In this document: piece after piece, positions 36,586 through 44,773 of the stretch
Position numbering within the stretch: the stretch's first letter is position 1
Layout of the letters: each line of letters opens with the position of its first letter
Source of the DNA: UBA8199 sp035358715
Lineage (GTDB): Bacteria > Verrucomicrobiota > Verrucomicrobiia > Limisphaerales > UBA8199
Direction of reading: 5' to 3'
Length of the DNA: 64,000 nucleotides
Assembly (NCBI GenBank): GCA_035358715.1
Contig: DAOPPX010000007.1
Coordinates: 10,794-74,793, forward strand
Program-made: the position numbers and the translations under genes
The notes under the pieces: model-generated
The model's database searches: none
The model's input: only the letters and a program-made list of their open reading frames with translations
Told to the model about the DNA's origin: nothing

Positions 36586-37035
36586 TTAGCTTTTAATTTG
36601 ACCAGGTTCTCCTAGTCTCATATCTGGCTGCTTCTCCAGCAGGTCCGCTGCAATTACCAGAACGATATCTGCACGAATAGACGGCTGTGCAGCATTCTCG
36701 ATGGCCGTTTCGACATTCCGAAACCGACCCACGTGTGTAGTGCTAAACTGTTGCGGTCCGTCCGGCAGGGAGGATCGATGACAAAGGAAAAGATGAACCT
36801 CGCCAGAATCCATCGCGGCTCCCGAGTTGGCGCTTTGGCGGTGAGCCGCGAGTTTCCGCTCTTTTCGCGACGGGCGAGCTTGGGTTTCAATTGGCTGAGT
36901 TCCCAACGGGCTCATGCCCTGCATGGGGGGTTGTCGTTGCGATTCGGGTACCGGCCATGCTGTTGATCCGGTTTCAGGCGGATTACTGAGCGCCAGTCGG
37001 TCCGGAGAAGCTTTCGCATCTATGGTTTCATTCAT
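36586..37035 (-). CDS. Uncharacterised small protein upstream of the recombinase pair
   Basis: 149 residues from ATG at 37035. This start was chosen because AAGGAGG sits just before it, whereas the longer frame (to 37224) has no such site. The sequence is Pro/Ser/Arg-rich at the N terminus, with a C-terminal half reading GEVHLFLCHRSSLPDG and IRADIVLVIAADLLEKQ. No family recognised. Same strand and close spacing to the recombinases suggest an accessory (for example a directionality factor). Confidence 0.5.
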   Translation of the reverse strand: MNETIDAKASPDRLALSNPPETGSTAWPVPESQRQPPMQGMSPLGTQPIETQARPSRKERKLAAHRQSANSGAAMDSGEVHLFLCHRSSLPDGPQQFSTTHVGRFRNVETAIENAAQPSIRADIVLVIAADLLEKQPDMRLGEPGQIKS

Positions 37036-37419
37036 GGTTCCTCCTTCTCTTGCGCCGCAGTGGTCGAATAACCTCTTCCGGGTTGTGAAGCGTGCGCCTG
37101 TCATTCCCCGTGATGAGGAGGAATATATTGGCGGACCGCGGGTTCCGCCCTCGGGGTGCGCGGTCGTGCTCTTGCGGCGCTTCTTGCCTTCTCCTGGCGC
37201 CTCGGATCCGGCGCCGTCGGTCACGTTCGGACTGCTTCATTCCTTATCCATTTTAAGACTGGGGAGGGTGCGTTTTCCGGGGAAAGTGGAGGCAAGGCAA
37301 GACTGCTTCTTGCCAAGGAACGCAGTCGGATCTCCAACCAGAGGCGTGCGATGAACGGGCACAAATGCCTCTTACAAACACTATGCGGCGCGGTTTACAG
37401 GAAAAGAGGACGAACGACC
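37036..37419. other. Divergent intergenic region
   Basis: This lies between a minus-strand gene with a strong ribosome site and a small plus-strand frame. I see no domain-bearing frame in it. Palindrome-like GC patches occur near 37140-37210, but none is clean enough to call. Confidence 0.45.
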
Positions 37420-37611
37420 ATGCGAACTGATAGTGGGCACTCGTTGTTGTGGCGCCAATTCCGGCGACGCTTGGACTCAGGCCAGTGCATCGCCCTGACG
37501 GAGGGAATCCATCTCACTGTCAGAGCATGGAACCAAATGGGGGAAGTGGTCTGGTACCGCGGAATCTACGTCTCAACCCATCGAGGAGTCGCCCCGACCG
37601 AGAGCAAATAG
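37420..37611 (+). CDS. Possible 63-aa protein, unknown
   Basis: ATG at 37420, preceded at about 9 bp by AAGAGG. The product reads MRTDSGHSLLWRQFRRRLDS…GIHLTVRAWNQMGEVVWYRG, a small basic, beta-rich-looking protein. No family recognised. The frame is open far upstream, so it may be a chance frame in GC-rich DNA. Confidence 0.35.
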   Translation: MRTDSGHSLLWRQFRRRLDSGQCIALTEGIHLTVRAWNQMGEVVWYRGIYVSTHRGVAPTESK

Positions 37612-37738
37612 ATTTGGTGTCTCCATCGCCTCCTCGGCCGATGGAACCAAACCATACCGGCGGTGGTGAAGGGCACCGGGTTTTGGACTGCGCAAACCAC
37701 CGTGCAGATGGCAGAGGCGCCATCCTTGCCGGGGGGCG

Positions 37739-38318
37739 TCACTCGATATACGCCTCGGCTGACAGACAGACGTCCTCCAACCTGCCTTGGCGGAGTAAAT
37801 CCAGTGGTCGCTTGCCTTTCAAGCCGCGCTGGGCTTGAAGGAAGAAAAGGATTTTCCCCCACGCATCCAAGCGCTGACCGCGATTGAGCGTTTTGAGCCC
37901 GCCTCCAAGCCCGCAAGTACACGGCTACGCCGGTCGAACTGCCAGCGTGGAAACCGCGCCGCTTGCCTGCTCCCTTCGCGCCACGCGAGTAGTTGGCGCG
38001 CTTCAAGCCGCTTCAACACCACCGTCTTGGAGATGCCGAGCAAGCTGGCCACCTCCCTCGCGGACAAACTTCCCCCTTTTGCTTCGGCAAGCTGCTGCCG
38101 GGCCGCTAGGCCACGGGCCAGTGCCAACGCGAGTTTGTCCTGGCGCGAGGGCTGCGGACCGGTTGAGAGCTCAAAGGCCACACGCGCCAACCGTGCAAGC
38201 ACAGCCAGCCCGTGAGTCCTGTGCCGCGGATCACACTGGCAAACTCGTTCACTACAGCTTGCTCGTGTGCGGGCAGTTCCATCGTGCCACTACGGCTTAC
38301 TCTCTTCTCCGGGGTCAT
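37739..38318 (-). pseudogene. Antitoxin-like HTH protein gene with two frameshifts
   Basis: Three frames join into one sensible protein. Frame one runs from ATG 38318 (or 38282) with LPAHEQAVVNEFASVIRGTG. Frame two has LARLARVAFEL, ARGLAARQQLAEAKGGSLS and the HTH EVASLLGISKTVVLKRLEA. Frame three has LDAWGKILFFLQAQRGLKGK and RPLDLLRQGRLEDV, stopping at 37739. The last part resembles toxin-binding C-terminal domains of MbcA/ParS/Xre-type antitoxins. Both breaks sit at G runs on the coding strand (plus CCC at 38209-38211 and 37898-37900), each fixed by adding one G. So it is either a pseudogene or a homopolymer error. No partner toxin gene is recognisable nearby. Confidence 0.6.
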
Positions 38319-38515
38319 TGACGCAAGCTGAGGTGCTCCGGGGAATTGAAAATGCTCATGGAACCAGCAGTGCCTCCGGGCATTGCTCCCAGTAGCCTCG
38401 GCCCCATCGCGTGCCTCCGTGGTTGAAACGTTTCTCTACTCATTAGCTCTGCGCCGGAGCGGGCACCAGTCGGGCTGTCGATGCTCAGGTCCGATGGGCC
38501 TTCCCTGCTGCTGTA

Positions 38516-38737
38516 TCAAGGCATCAGTTTCAACGGCAAGCCGCGCCTCTTCGGGGTCGGATGGGTTGCACCAAGGTCATGGGCTTCCGGGTGCATACAC
38601 TTGTATTCACCGCTAGCGAAGTCAGGACCGTAAACGGCATTAACGAAACGAAGGTGCTGGCACGGGTGGCAATAGCGCTCCGTGTGCTTGGCATGTATCA
38701 TCCTCGCCTCGTCGTTGCCTGCGAAATGGCTTTTCAC
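38516..38737 (-). CDS. Possible small Cys/His protein
   Basis: 73 residues with YCHPCQHLRF (CxxC) and later KCMHPEAHD, a spacing that could bind one zinc. The middle (NAVYGPDFASGEY) reads like folded protein. Starts at 38737 or 38704 are possible. No family recognised and no strong ribosome site. Confidence 0.35.
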   Translation of the reverse strand: MKSHFAGNDEARMIHAKHTERYCHPCQHLRFVNAVYGPDFASGEYKCMHPEAHDLGATHPTPKRRGLPLKLMP

Positions 38738-38763
38738 ACCGCCTCAGATCGCCGATGGGTTCG

Positions 38764-39255
38764 TCAGTCCAAGCTGAATAATTCCCGTCGTAACGCGGGG
38801 CAGCGCTTCCACACATCCCATTCCTCATCTCGCGACAAGGTGTGCCAGAGGTTTGGCTGAAGGGCCAGATTCAAGACAAAACGCAGATCGTCCCAAACGG
38901 TCATGCGCCCGCTCGGACTGGAGATTTCATGGGCAAAGGCGGCGCAAAGGAGCCCTTGGTCAAAAGTGAGACTGGTGATCATGAAAGGCCCCATCTCTCT
39001 GTTCTCCAGGTGCCGTGGCAACTGCTGCAGCCATCGGGAAGGCAGTTCCTCCAGCCCATGCGGAATCATGCCCGCGCGTTGGGCGAAGAATTGGCGCGCC
39101 TCAACAAGGATGTCCTCTCGCCAGGAATCTGGCCCGAGCAGTTCAGCGGCAGCCGCCAGGACAGCGGGGGTGATCCTTTGTCTGAGGCCGCAGGCGAGCA
39201 AGAGTGCCTGGACGTGCCCGGCGGAACCCAAGCGGGCGATTTCTGCTGGTTTCAT
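38764..39255 (-). CDS. Uncharacterised 163-aa protein
   Basis: The protein begins MKPAEIARLGSAGHVQALLLACGL and is mostly alpha-helical by composition, with a Trp-rich C terminus (NLWHTLSRDEEWDVWKRCP). No catalytic motif. Good coding character with no interruptions; downstream of 39359-39685 on the same strand by about 100 bp. Function unknown. Confidence 0.6.
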   Translation of the reverse strand: MKPAEIARLGSAGHVQALLLACGLRQRITPAVLAAAAELLGPDSWREDILVEARQFFAQRAGMIPHGLEELPSRWLQQLPRHLENREMGPFMITSLTFDQGLLCAAFAHEISSPSGRMTVWDDLRFVLNLALQPNLWHTLSRDEEWDVWKRCPALRRELFSLD

Positions 39256-39358
39256 GGGCCAAGGCTATCGGCGGCGTTTCTTGGCGCGGCACGTTGCCGC
39301 GACGAAACCAGCGTAATTGTTCTGCCGACTGCCGACGGTGAAAGCCAATGACGCACTT

Positions 39359-39685
39359 TCATCGGCTGCTTGTTTGACGACATTTGATTTTCGTCCATGC
39401 TGACCGCAGCTTCGCTCGCTCTGCTTCCAACTTTGCCGCCAATCGGCGCAACTCGTCGGCCATGTGCTTGGCTTCACTTGGTGTCAGCCGGCACCGGACC
39501 TGTTCGGCGCGTTCATCCTGAAGCTGCACCAGGACAGATCCCTCACCTTTGAGTTTATTTGCCCTCCGCTTGCCGTGCTGCCTGATAATTTCGGGATTCT
39601 TCGAATAATCGTAAGGCGGGCTCATCCCGACACTGTAGTGGGCGCCTGTGTGACGCGGGTAGGAAGATAGATGGAAGTGCAGCAT
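39359..39685 (-). CDS. Uncharacterised basic coiled protein
   Basis: 108 residues; an internal ATG at 39625 (MSPPYDYSKNPEI) may be the true start, giving 88 residues. A strongly charged helix (MADELRRLAAKLEAERAKLR) predicts a short coiled coil. The QHGKRRANKLKGEGSVLV segment is basic. It is possibly a small DNA-binding or regulatory protein. Confidence 0.45.
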   Translation of the reverse strand: MLHFHLSSYPRHTGAHYSVGMSPPYDYSKNPEIIRQHGKRRANKLKGEGSVLVQLQDERAEQVRCRLTPSEAKHMADELRRLAAKLEAERAKLRSAWTKIKCRQTSSR

Positions 39686-39733
39686 CTCTAGTCATTCAAA
39701 TGCATTCACACGCATCAAGTCCCCCGTCCTCGG

Positions 39734-41152
39734 TCAGCGCTCCCCCAACTGAGGGAGCTCATCCGCCCGCCATTCCTGGTCCAACCGCAGCCACTCGGGA
39801 TGCAGGTCGGGCCAGAAGGAAGCGCGCTTGAGTGGGCGTTGGAAATAATGGGAGTCAAACGCCAGATGCGGTTGCATCTGGTGCATCGCCAGGCCGGCAA
39901 ATTCAAGTTGATCTTCCAGGTCGGTGCCCTTGCGGAACTCGACGTTGTTCCAGAGGTTGAACACGCCCATGAACCAGTCCAGTTGCTGGTGGTAATAGCT
40001 GCGCATGAACTGCGGGCCGAGAGTTTTCTCCGACCCGGACTGCTGATTGGAAAGGCAAAGGTTGCCGCCCAACCACGAATGCGTCAGGTGCGTGGCCAGC
40101 GGATAGACCTCGAAATCCGGACCTTGGGCCAGCTCGTGAACCAGCCGCATGAAGTTGGAGTAGTAAGGCTCAATCCGCTGGTAGAAGTTGTAGCCCCGAA
40201 TCGCCGCGTGCCGGGTCTTCAGGGTGAAGCTGGTCAAATTGCCGGGATGGTCCATCTCCAACTCCCATGCCGTGAGCACGATGGCAAAGACGGCCGTTTG
40301 CATCTCGACCGGGAGTTGGAACGGCAATCCGTCATGAGTGACCACGCCGCGAGCGAGGCAATGGAGATCCTGGAAAGCTCCGCGGTCCATTTTGAGGGTG
40401 CGGTTTAATTCTGCGTCCAGCGTGGCATACGCACGGGTTTCGGAAACACGCGCCTGTGTCAGTTGGCCGTTGGGAAGTATCGTGCTGCCCAGAATCCGCT
40501 GCTGCAAGGTGATGTCCTCTACCGGATTGGTTAAGGCATTAAAGGGGTAGCCGTAGAAATAATCCGGTCCCTCAAACCTGGCAATCTTGCCCCAAGGGTC
40601 CGGCGTCCCATCAATGAGTGGGAAGCTGCTGCCTCCCACCCATGGAAGGAGATCGGAGAAGATCGGCGCCGGCGCGCGTTGCGCTGAACCGAGCGATGCA
40701 TCTGGGTAAAGGTAATTGGCTGGGAACAACTGCACCGGCCCGGCCCATCGCGAGAGCGCCGCAAAATAGTGGAACGCCTCGTCCAATTTGATATGAGGCG
40801 CCAAGCTGTAGCCAAGCTGCGGGGTGACATAGACCAGCGCGGTATGGACGCCGCGCAGCGTTTTGGGCCGCAACTCATTCCAGAGTTGGTAATGGTAACG
40901 CAAGTGCCGGGCGTTGATGGCGATGCCGGTTGCTTGGGATGGGCTTTGGAACCAGGGAGATAGCGCCAAGAGGCTGTTCTCCGACGGCAAACTCTTGAAA
41001 AACGGGAGTTGGGGCACGGCCCGGATTTGTGGGGTGTATTCCCAGTTCTCCAGCTCCGGCCGGGCCTTACGGCCGACACTGGCGACAAGACACTTGTCGG
41101 CATGCCAGCCTGCCGGAAAGACTGTATCGGTGAGGCGTTTACGAAATCCCAT
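39734..41152 (-). CDS. Uncharacterised 472-aa protein
   Basis: Translated from ATG at 41152; a longer frame begins at 41197 but would overlap the divergent gene at 41158. The protein is rich in aromatic residues and Pro, with long uncharged stretches (FHYFAALSRWAGPVQLFPANYLYPD) and His-containing segments (THLTHSWLGGN). No signal peptide, membrane helix or known catalytic motif. The coding frame is uninterrupted, so I take it as real. It starts six bases from the transglutaminase-like gene on the opposite strand, an unusually tight divergent arrangement. Confidence 0.65.
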   Translation of the reverse strand: MGFRKRLTDTVFPAGWHADKCLVASVGRKARPELENWEYTPQIRAVPQLPFFKSLPSENSLLALSPWFQSPSQATGIAINARHLRYHYQLWNELRPKTLRGVHTALVYVTPQLGYSLAPHIKLDEAFHYFAALSRWAGPVQLFPANYLYPDASLGSAQRAPAPIFSDLLPWVGGSSFPLIDGTPDPWGKIARFEGPDYFYGYPFNALTNPVEDITLQQRILGSTILPNGQLTQARVSETRAYATLDAELNRTLKMDRGAFQDLHCLARGVVTHDGLPFQLPVEMQTAVFAIVLTAWELEMDHPGNLTSFTLKTRHAAIRGYNFYQRIEPYYSNFMRLVHELAQGPDFEVYPLATHLTHSWLGGNLCLSNQQSGSEKTLGPQFMRSYYHQQLDWFMGVFNLWNNVEFRKGTDLEDQLEFAGLAMHQMQPHLAFDSHYFQRPLKRASFWPDLHPEWLRLDQEWRADELPQLGER

Positions 41153-41157
41153 TCGAG

Positions 41158-41631
41158 GTGGCCATGGGCTATGCGGAAAAGGCATACGACCTGCCATTTG
41201 CGACCACCAGGTTTCGGTTCGCCATCGAGTCCTGCGACAAGAGCCTCCTCCCGATCACATTCCGGGATTTTCCGTCCGGAAGCTGTGGAGATGCCGCATT
41301 GCTCCTGGGCTGCTACCTGCGGGAGCGAGGTCTGGGTGAATTCGAGCACGTCACCGGAGAGCGTGGCGTTGCCGCGGATGGGACCTGGCAATCGCACGCC
41401 TGGCTGGAGCGGAACGGCGTTTTCGTGGATATCACCTCGGACCAATTCAACGAACTTGCCGAATCGGTGCAAGTTGGCCATCAACGGCACCGCCAGAACA
41501 CATTCGAGGTCACCGGCCGGCATCGCGCCGACTTCAGAGCCTACGACGAGCGGACCAGCTCGATCCTCGAAGGCGCCTACAAAAGCATCCTGGGCCAATT
41601 CCTGAGCCCGAAACCGGCCGCTGGCAAATAG
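41158..41631 (+). CDS. Transglutaminase-like cysteine protein
   Basis: 157 residues from GTG at 41158 (ATG 41164 is also in frame). FPSGSCGDAALLLGCYL, QSHAWLE and VFVDITSDQF give a Cys43-His80-Asp91 order typical of the transglutaminase/papain-like superfamily. Such small proteins can be peptidases, deamidases or acyltransferases. The divergent partner is the 472-aa unknown; downstream is a recombinase fragment. No secretion signal, so it probably acts in the cytoplasm. Confidence 0.6.
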   Translation: MAMGYAEKAYDLPFATTRFRFAIESCDKSLLPITFRDFPSGSCGDAALLLGCYLRERGLGEFEHVTGERGVAADGTWQSHAWLERNGVFVDITSDQFNELAESVQVGHQRHRQNTFEVTGRHRADFRAYDERTSSILEGAYKSILGQFLSPKPAAGK

Positions 41632-41731
41632 GGGGGAGACGTGGGGAGGCGCCGAAACGACGATCTCGAGGGGCTCATCGGCCCAATAGCCGTCCTGCTG
41701 TTTCTATTCGGCGCCGCCATTAGCCTGTCAA

Positions 41732-41977
41732 GTGGGTCTGCGCAAGGCGGGTGGTCGTCGCGGCCCTCGCATACATGACCTGCGGCATTACTTTGCCATA
41801 CGCACGCTTCTGAACTGGTATCAGTCTGACGTCGATGTGGAGGCGCACCTGCCCGAGTTGGCCACCTACCTGGGTCACGTGCATGTCCGTGACAGTTATT
41901 GGTACCTGTCGGCGGTGCCCCAACTCCTGAAACTGGCCACGCTGCGCTGGGAACGCGCGGAGAAAGGAGGTAAATGA
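41732..41977 (+). pseudogene. 3' fragment of a tyrosine recombinase (RitB-like)
   Basis: The last ~82 residues of a tyrosine recombinase: RGPRIHDLRHYFAIRTLL (HxLRH box) and LATYLGHVHVRDSYWYLS (catalytic His and Tyr). The N-terminal catalytic Arg region is absent; sequence upstream of about 41735 is unrelated. The stop overlaps the ATG of the next recombinase, as in RIT (recombinase-in-trio) elements, of which this would be the middle gene. Confidence 0.85.
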
Positions 41978-42972
41978 GAACCCAGCTCACCTTTTGCGAA
42001 CTGCTGCAAGCCTACTTTACCGAGCGGCTCATGCAGGAGCGGGGCGCCAGTCCCCGCACGATTGAGAGTTATCGGGACACTTTCCGTCTATTGATTGCCT
42101 TTGCCCACCGCTCCCTGAAAAAACCTCCGACGAAACTCACCTTTAACGATCTGGACGCGCCGTTTGTCCTTCAGTTCCTCGGCTACCTGGAAAAGGAGCG
42201 CGGCAACTCGCCGCGCAGTCGGAACGTCCGCCTGGCAGCGATCCATTCCTTCTTCCACTACGTCGCCCTTCAAGAACCGTCTGCCGCAGGCGTCGCGCAA
42301 CGTGTCGTGGCAATCCAGAGCAAACGTTGCCCAAAGAAGCCCGTGGACTTTTTGACGCGGACCGAAAGCGACGCGCTGTTGGACGCGCCGGATCAAACTA
42401 CCTGGTCAGGGCGACGTGACCGGACTTTGTTACTGGTCGCATTGCAGACCGGCTTGCGAGCCTCAGAGTTGATCGGGCTTCGGTGTCAGGATGTCGTGCT
42501 GGACCTCGGCGCTCACGTCCGCTGCACTGGCAAAGGACGCAAAACGCGCTGTATCCCATTACGCAACGAGGTTGTTGCCGCCTTGCGCCGCTGGTTGAAG
42601 GAACGCAGCGGACAGCCAACCGATGCGCTTTTTCCAAACGCGCGCGGTCAATCGCTCAGCCGTGATGGGATCGAATACATTCTGTCTCAGCACCTGAGCA
42701 CCGCAAAGGTAAAGTGCCCGTCCCTGAAAACCAAGCGTGTCTCCGCCCATGTCCTGCGCCACAGCACCGCAATGAGTCTGCTCCAGAGCGGCGTTGATCG
42801 TTCCGTCATTGCCTTGTGGCTGGGGCACGAATCCATGGATACGACTCAGATTTACCTGCATGCGAACCTCGAACTGAAAGAATCCGCGCTGGCCAAGACG
42901 ACGCCATTCAAAGGGCGCAACGGTCGTTATCGTCCACCGGAGCAGCTTCTGACCTTCCTCCAGAGCCTCTGA
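41974..42972 (+). CDS. Tyrosine recombinase, RIT element third gene-like
   Basis: 332 residues with AGGAGG before ATG. It has an N-terminal SAM-like core-binding domain (RTIESYRDTFRLLIAF), then LLVALQTGLRASELIGL (catalytic Arg), VSAHVLRHSTAMSLLQSG (HxLRH) and WLGHESMDTTQIYLH (His, nucleophile Tyr). All catalytic residues are present. Overlap with the truncated recombinase upstream and an inverted-repeat end immediately downstream identify it as RitC-like. The element lacks its first gene and most of its second. Confidence 0.92.
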   Translation: MRTQLTFCELLQAYFTERLMQERGASPRTIESYRDTFRLLIAFAHRSLKKPPTKLTFNDLDAPFVLQFLGYLEKERGNSPRSRNVRLAAIHSFFHYVALQEPSAAGVAQRVVAIQSKRCPKKPVDFLTRTESDALLDAPDQTTWSGRRDRTLLLVALQTGLRASELIGLRCQDVVLDLGAHVRCTGKGRKTRCIPLRNEVVAALRRWLKERSGQPTDALFPNARGQSLSRDGIEYILSQHLSTAKVKCPSLKTKRVSAHVLRHSTAMSLLQSGVDRSVIALWLGHESMDTTQIYLHANLELKESALAKTTPFKGRNGRYRPPEQLLTFLQSL

Positions 42973-43049
42973 TAATGCCGAGTTGTTGAAGACAAAAACT
43001 GGGTGATTCCTCAGAAAATCGAGAAATCACCCGGTCAACTCGGCATTAT
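42972..43049. repeat. Nested inverted repeat, right end of the RIT remnant
   Basis: ATAATGCCGAGTTG (42972-42985) is exactly complementary to CAACTCGGCATTAT (43036-43049). Inside it GGGTGATT (43001-43008) pairs with AATCACCC (43025-43032). The repeat overlaps the recombinase stop codon. Palindromic ends of this sort are known for RIT elements; it could also terminate transcription. Confidence 0.75.
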
Positions 43050-43136
43050 TCAGAGCCCGGCCCAATATCCCTGCTCGTTGAGGGCGTCGGCGATTATTTG
43101 TTCTGGCTTGGGCGGAGGTGGTGGCGTTTTGGACAT
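43050..43136 (-). pseudogene. 28-aa gene stub cut by the RIT element end
   Basis: ATG at 43136 begins MSKTPPPPPKPEQIIADALN and proceeds a few residues to a TGA formed right at the element boundary (43050-43052). Reading quality is high up to the boundary, so this is the 5' end of a gene whose remainder was lost or displaced. Confidence 0.5.
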
Positions 43137-43139
43137 AAA

Positions 43140-43301
43140 TCACATGCCGCTTTCGAGCCCTAGCCACGCGCTGCACGCCGCGTCGGGTGTGGGCAGCACG
43201 TGAGCGAACGCCTCGCTCAGGAAGTTCTCCTTCGGGGCGTGGCCGTCCCTCGGATGAAAGCGGAAGAGCGCGTTGAACAGATTCGGCGTTGATTCATTCA
43301 T
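43140..43301 (-). pseudogene. Stub of a PD-(D/E)XK nuclease-family-like gene
   Basis: 53 residues from ATG at 43301. NLFNALFRFHPRDGHAPKENFLSEAFAHVL is the recognisable beginning of a family of ~300-400-aa PD-(D/E)XK nuclease-like proteins. The tail (DAACSAWLGLESGM) ends at TGA just before the next stub, suggesting an internal deletion that kept both ends. No nuclease motif remains. Confidence 0.5.
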
Positions 43302-43729
43302 CGTTTCGACGGCAACCATAGCAAGGAATGCAATTGGAGGCCACGGCAGATCGCGAGGAGATCCCCGATTCGGTTCCCCCAACTACCGCTTCAGGCTACG
43401 CCTTCCGCTTAGGATGCACGCCTTGAGGGCCAGGTCTGAGGCACATCCGTTTGATCTCACCAACGCCTTCACCGCTCCATCAGCGAGCGTCCACGTTTAT
43501 CGGATCGGGCCAAACGAGCGGAATTCCCGTGGATCCGCTGGTCCGGGCAGCGAGGGCCTCCTAATTTGCCAGGCGGTGACTGTTCCCCGAGCAGCCGCGG
43601 CAAGCCACCTGGCCTGCTGTGGTCAGGTTTTCGCAAAGGGTCCCGGCAGGGGCTCGCCATCTTTCGAGCCACCATCAACTCTCCGGCTCGCGAAGTTGCT
43701 AAACCTCGAACCGGTGGTATCGTGAAACC
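43302..43729. other. Intergenic stretch, no convincing gene
   Basis: Only short overlapping frames, none with domain character. This region should hold the promoter of the JmjC-like gene, but I see no clear boxes. It is probably debris from the same rearrangements as the adjacent stubs. Confidence 0.45.
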
Positions 43730-44773
43730 TTGAAGGCTCTGGAGCAAATTGTTAACGATCTGCACCCAGGCACCCCCCTACGGGGGCGCCAGTTGCGCCC
43801 AGCGCCACCATCCACCCTCGACGAGATCCTGAGTCCCATCCCGTACACGGACTTCCTGAGCTGCTATCTGCGAAAGGAGTTTTGCCACATTCCGGGTGAT
43901 AGAGGTCGCTTCAGGTTGCTTCTTCCATGGACGACCCTGAGCCAAATCCTTCACGAACACCGACTGGACTACCCCCGGCTTCGCCTAATTCGAAACGGCG
44001 AAACCTTACCCCCGCAGTCGTACATCGATTATCTGACCGATCGGCGTGGGGCACGGTACACACGCGTGCGAGCTGACGGCCTCGAAAACGAACTTGCGAG
44101 AGGCGCGATGCTCCACCTTGCGGCGGTTGACGAGTTGAATCCTGAGCTTGCCCGACTCGCTGAATCTATCTCCTCTAAACTTAAGACCACGGTGATGGTC
44201 AATGTCTGCGCGGGCACCCACAACTCCCGTGGATTTGCCACACATTGGGACGGTCATGACGTGCTCGTACTGCAGGTACACGGAAGAAAGCACTGGCGCA
44301 TTTACGGGATTACCCAGCCCAGCCCCTTGCGCATAGGCGTTGGCATGGATGCAGGTCCCCAAACTGACAAGCCAACGGTTCCGGTCTGGGAAGGGACGAT
44401 CGAAGAGGGAGACTTAATTTACCTCCCCAGAGGCTGTTGGCACTCGGCCGAAGGAACAGCCGACCCCACGCTGCACCTCACGGTAGGAATCATTAATCCA
44501 ACCGGCCACGACTTCCTGACCTGGATCCGTGACACGCTCCTCGAGGAGGAAGTTTTCCGCGCGGATCTACCGGACCTCGATGCGCCCGCGGTGAAAGCCC
44601 AGCACGTTGAGGCCTTGCGCACCGCACTCGCATCCAAATGCACCGTTCAGGCCATGGAACAATTCCTTGCCCTAACCCACGAAAAGAGGACATCTCGTCG
44701 TCGGGTGACTTTTCCGACCAGTGACACCAACGCAGACGCTTCAGATCCAAAGATGGGCATCAAATTAACATGA
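43730..44773 (+). CDS. JmjC/cupin_8-type Fe(II)/2-oxoglutarate oxygenase
   Basis: 347 residues. THWDGHDVLVLQVHGRKHW gives His172 and Asp174, and YLPRGCWHSAEG gives His238, the facial triad of JmjC oxygenases; Lys in HGRKHW is typical of the 2-oxoglutarate site. The beginning (IPYTDFLSCYLRKEFCHIPG) matches cupin_8 proteins. Only TTG at 43730 fits as a start, since an in-frame TAA lies just above. Bacterial members hydroxylate ribosomal proteins or peptides. The TGA overlaps the ATG of the GRDP-like gene, so the neighbour is its likely substrate or partner. Confidence 0.85.
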   Translation: MKALEQIVNDLHPGTPLRGRQLRPAPPSTLDEILSPIPYTDFLSCYLRKEFCHIPGDRGRFRLLLPWTTLSQILHEHRLDYPRLRLIRNGETLPPQSYIDYLTDRRGARYTRVRADGLENELARGAMLHLAAVDELNPELARLAESISSKLKTTVMVNVCAGTHNSRGFATHWDGHDVLVLQVHGRKHWRIYGITQPSPLRIGVGMDAGPQTDKPTVPVWEGTIEEGDLIYLPRGCWHSAEGTADPTLHLTVGIINPTGHDFLTWIRDTLLEEEVFRADLPDLDAPAVKAQHVEALRTALASKCTVQAMEQFLALTHEKRTSRRRVTFPTSDTNADASDPKMGIKLT

